Shown one piece after another: positions 63,959 through 64,000 of a stretch of 64,000 bases of DNA. The stretch's first letter is position 1. Every line of letters starts with the position of its first letter. The stretch lies in contig JALIRH010000042.1 of assembly GCA_023055505.1 (NCBI GenBank), positions 2,984,335 through 3,048,334 on the forward strand. The letters are read 5' to 3'. Below the pieces are notes generated by a model, which was not told the DNA's origin, ran no database searches, and worked only from the letters and a program-made list of their open reading frames with translations. Made by a program: the position numbers and the translations under genes. This stretch comes from Callipepla californica brunnescens (taxonomy: Eukaryota > Chordata > Aves > Galliformes > Odontophoridae).

Positions 63959-64000
63959 GATGGCAGTGGGACATAGGGAGCTGCCCCGGTGCAGGAAGGA

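Overview
The window is a gene-dense stretch of a vertebrate nuclear genome, almost certainly a bird. It has spliced genes with GT/AG introns, short introns and CpG-island promoters. Every interspersed repeat I can recognise is CR1, the dominant avian LINE. The gene order SLC41A1 - RAB29 - NUCKS1 - SLC45A3, all on the + strand, matches the human 1q32 (PARK16) block in order and relative orientation. A galliform microchromosome would fit, but the species cannot be fixed from this sequence.

Layout. 1-1548: the last two coding exons of SLC41A1 (Mg2+ transporter), then its 3' UTR. About 4.05-4.32 kb: a 15-bp minisatellite directly upstream of the RAB29 promoter. 4483-6160: complete five-exon RAB29, then a long 3' UTR to about 9.06 kb. 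9.62-10.64 kb: a 5'-truncated CR1 with a dead reverse transcriptase. 10.7-12.4 kb: the NUCKS1 CpG island. 11745-24580: complete NUCKS1 in eight coding exons, including a 50-residue exon that I do not recognise in human NUCKS1, then a 3' UTR of about 5.5 kb. 30-39 kb: intergenic DNA. 39.1-40.1 kb: a CpG island carrying a hexameric G-rich minisatellite, probably the SLC45A3 promoter. 50133-56025: complete SLC45A3 coding sequence (575 aa). 59.3-59.7 kb: a CpG-rich block with a strong CTCF motif. 59.9-60.3 kb: a large polypyrimidine satellite. 62.0-63.96 kb: a KLF15-like three-zinc-finger locus whose reading frame is disrupted.

The genes are unrelated in biochemistry: Mg2+ exchange, a Golgi/lysosome Rab that works with LRRK2, a chromatin and DNA-repair protein, and a sugar-transporter-family membrane protein. 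They share head-to-tail synteny that favours read-through transcription unless it is insulated, which is why the CTCF motif downstream of SLC45A3 is notable. I see no new multi-gene system. The best leads are the decaying KLF15-like locus, which I do not know from the corresponding human interval, the NUCKS1 cassette exon that looks like an exon duplication, and the CTCF element.
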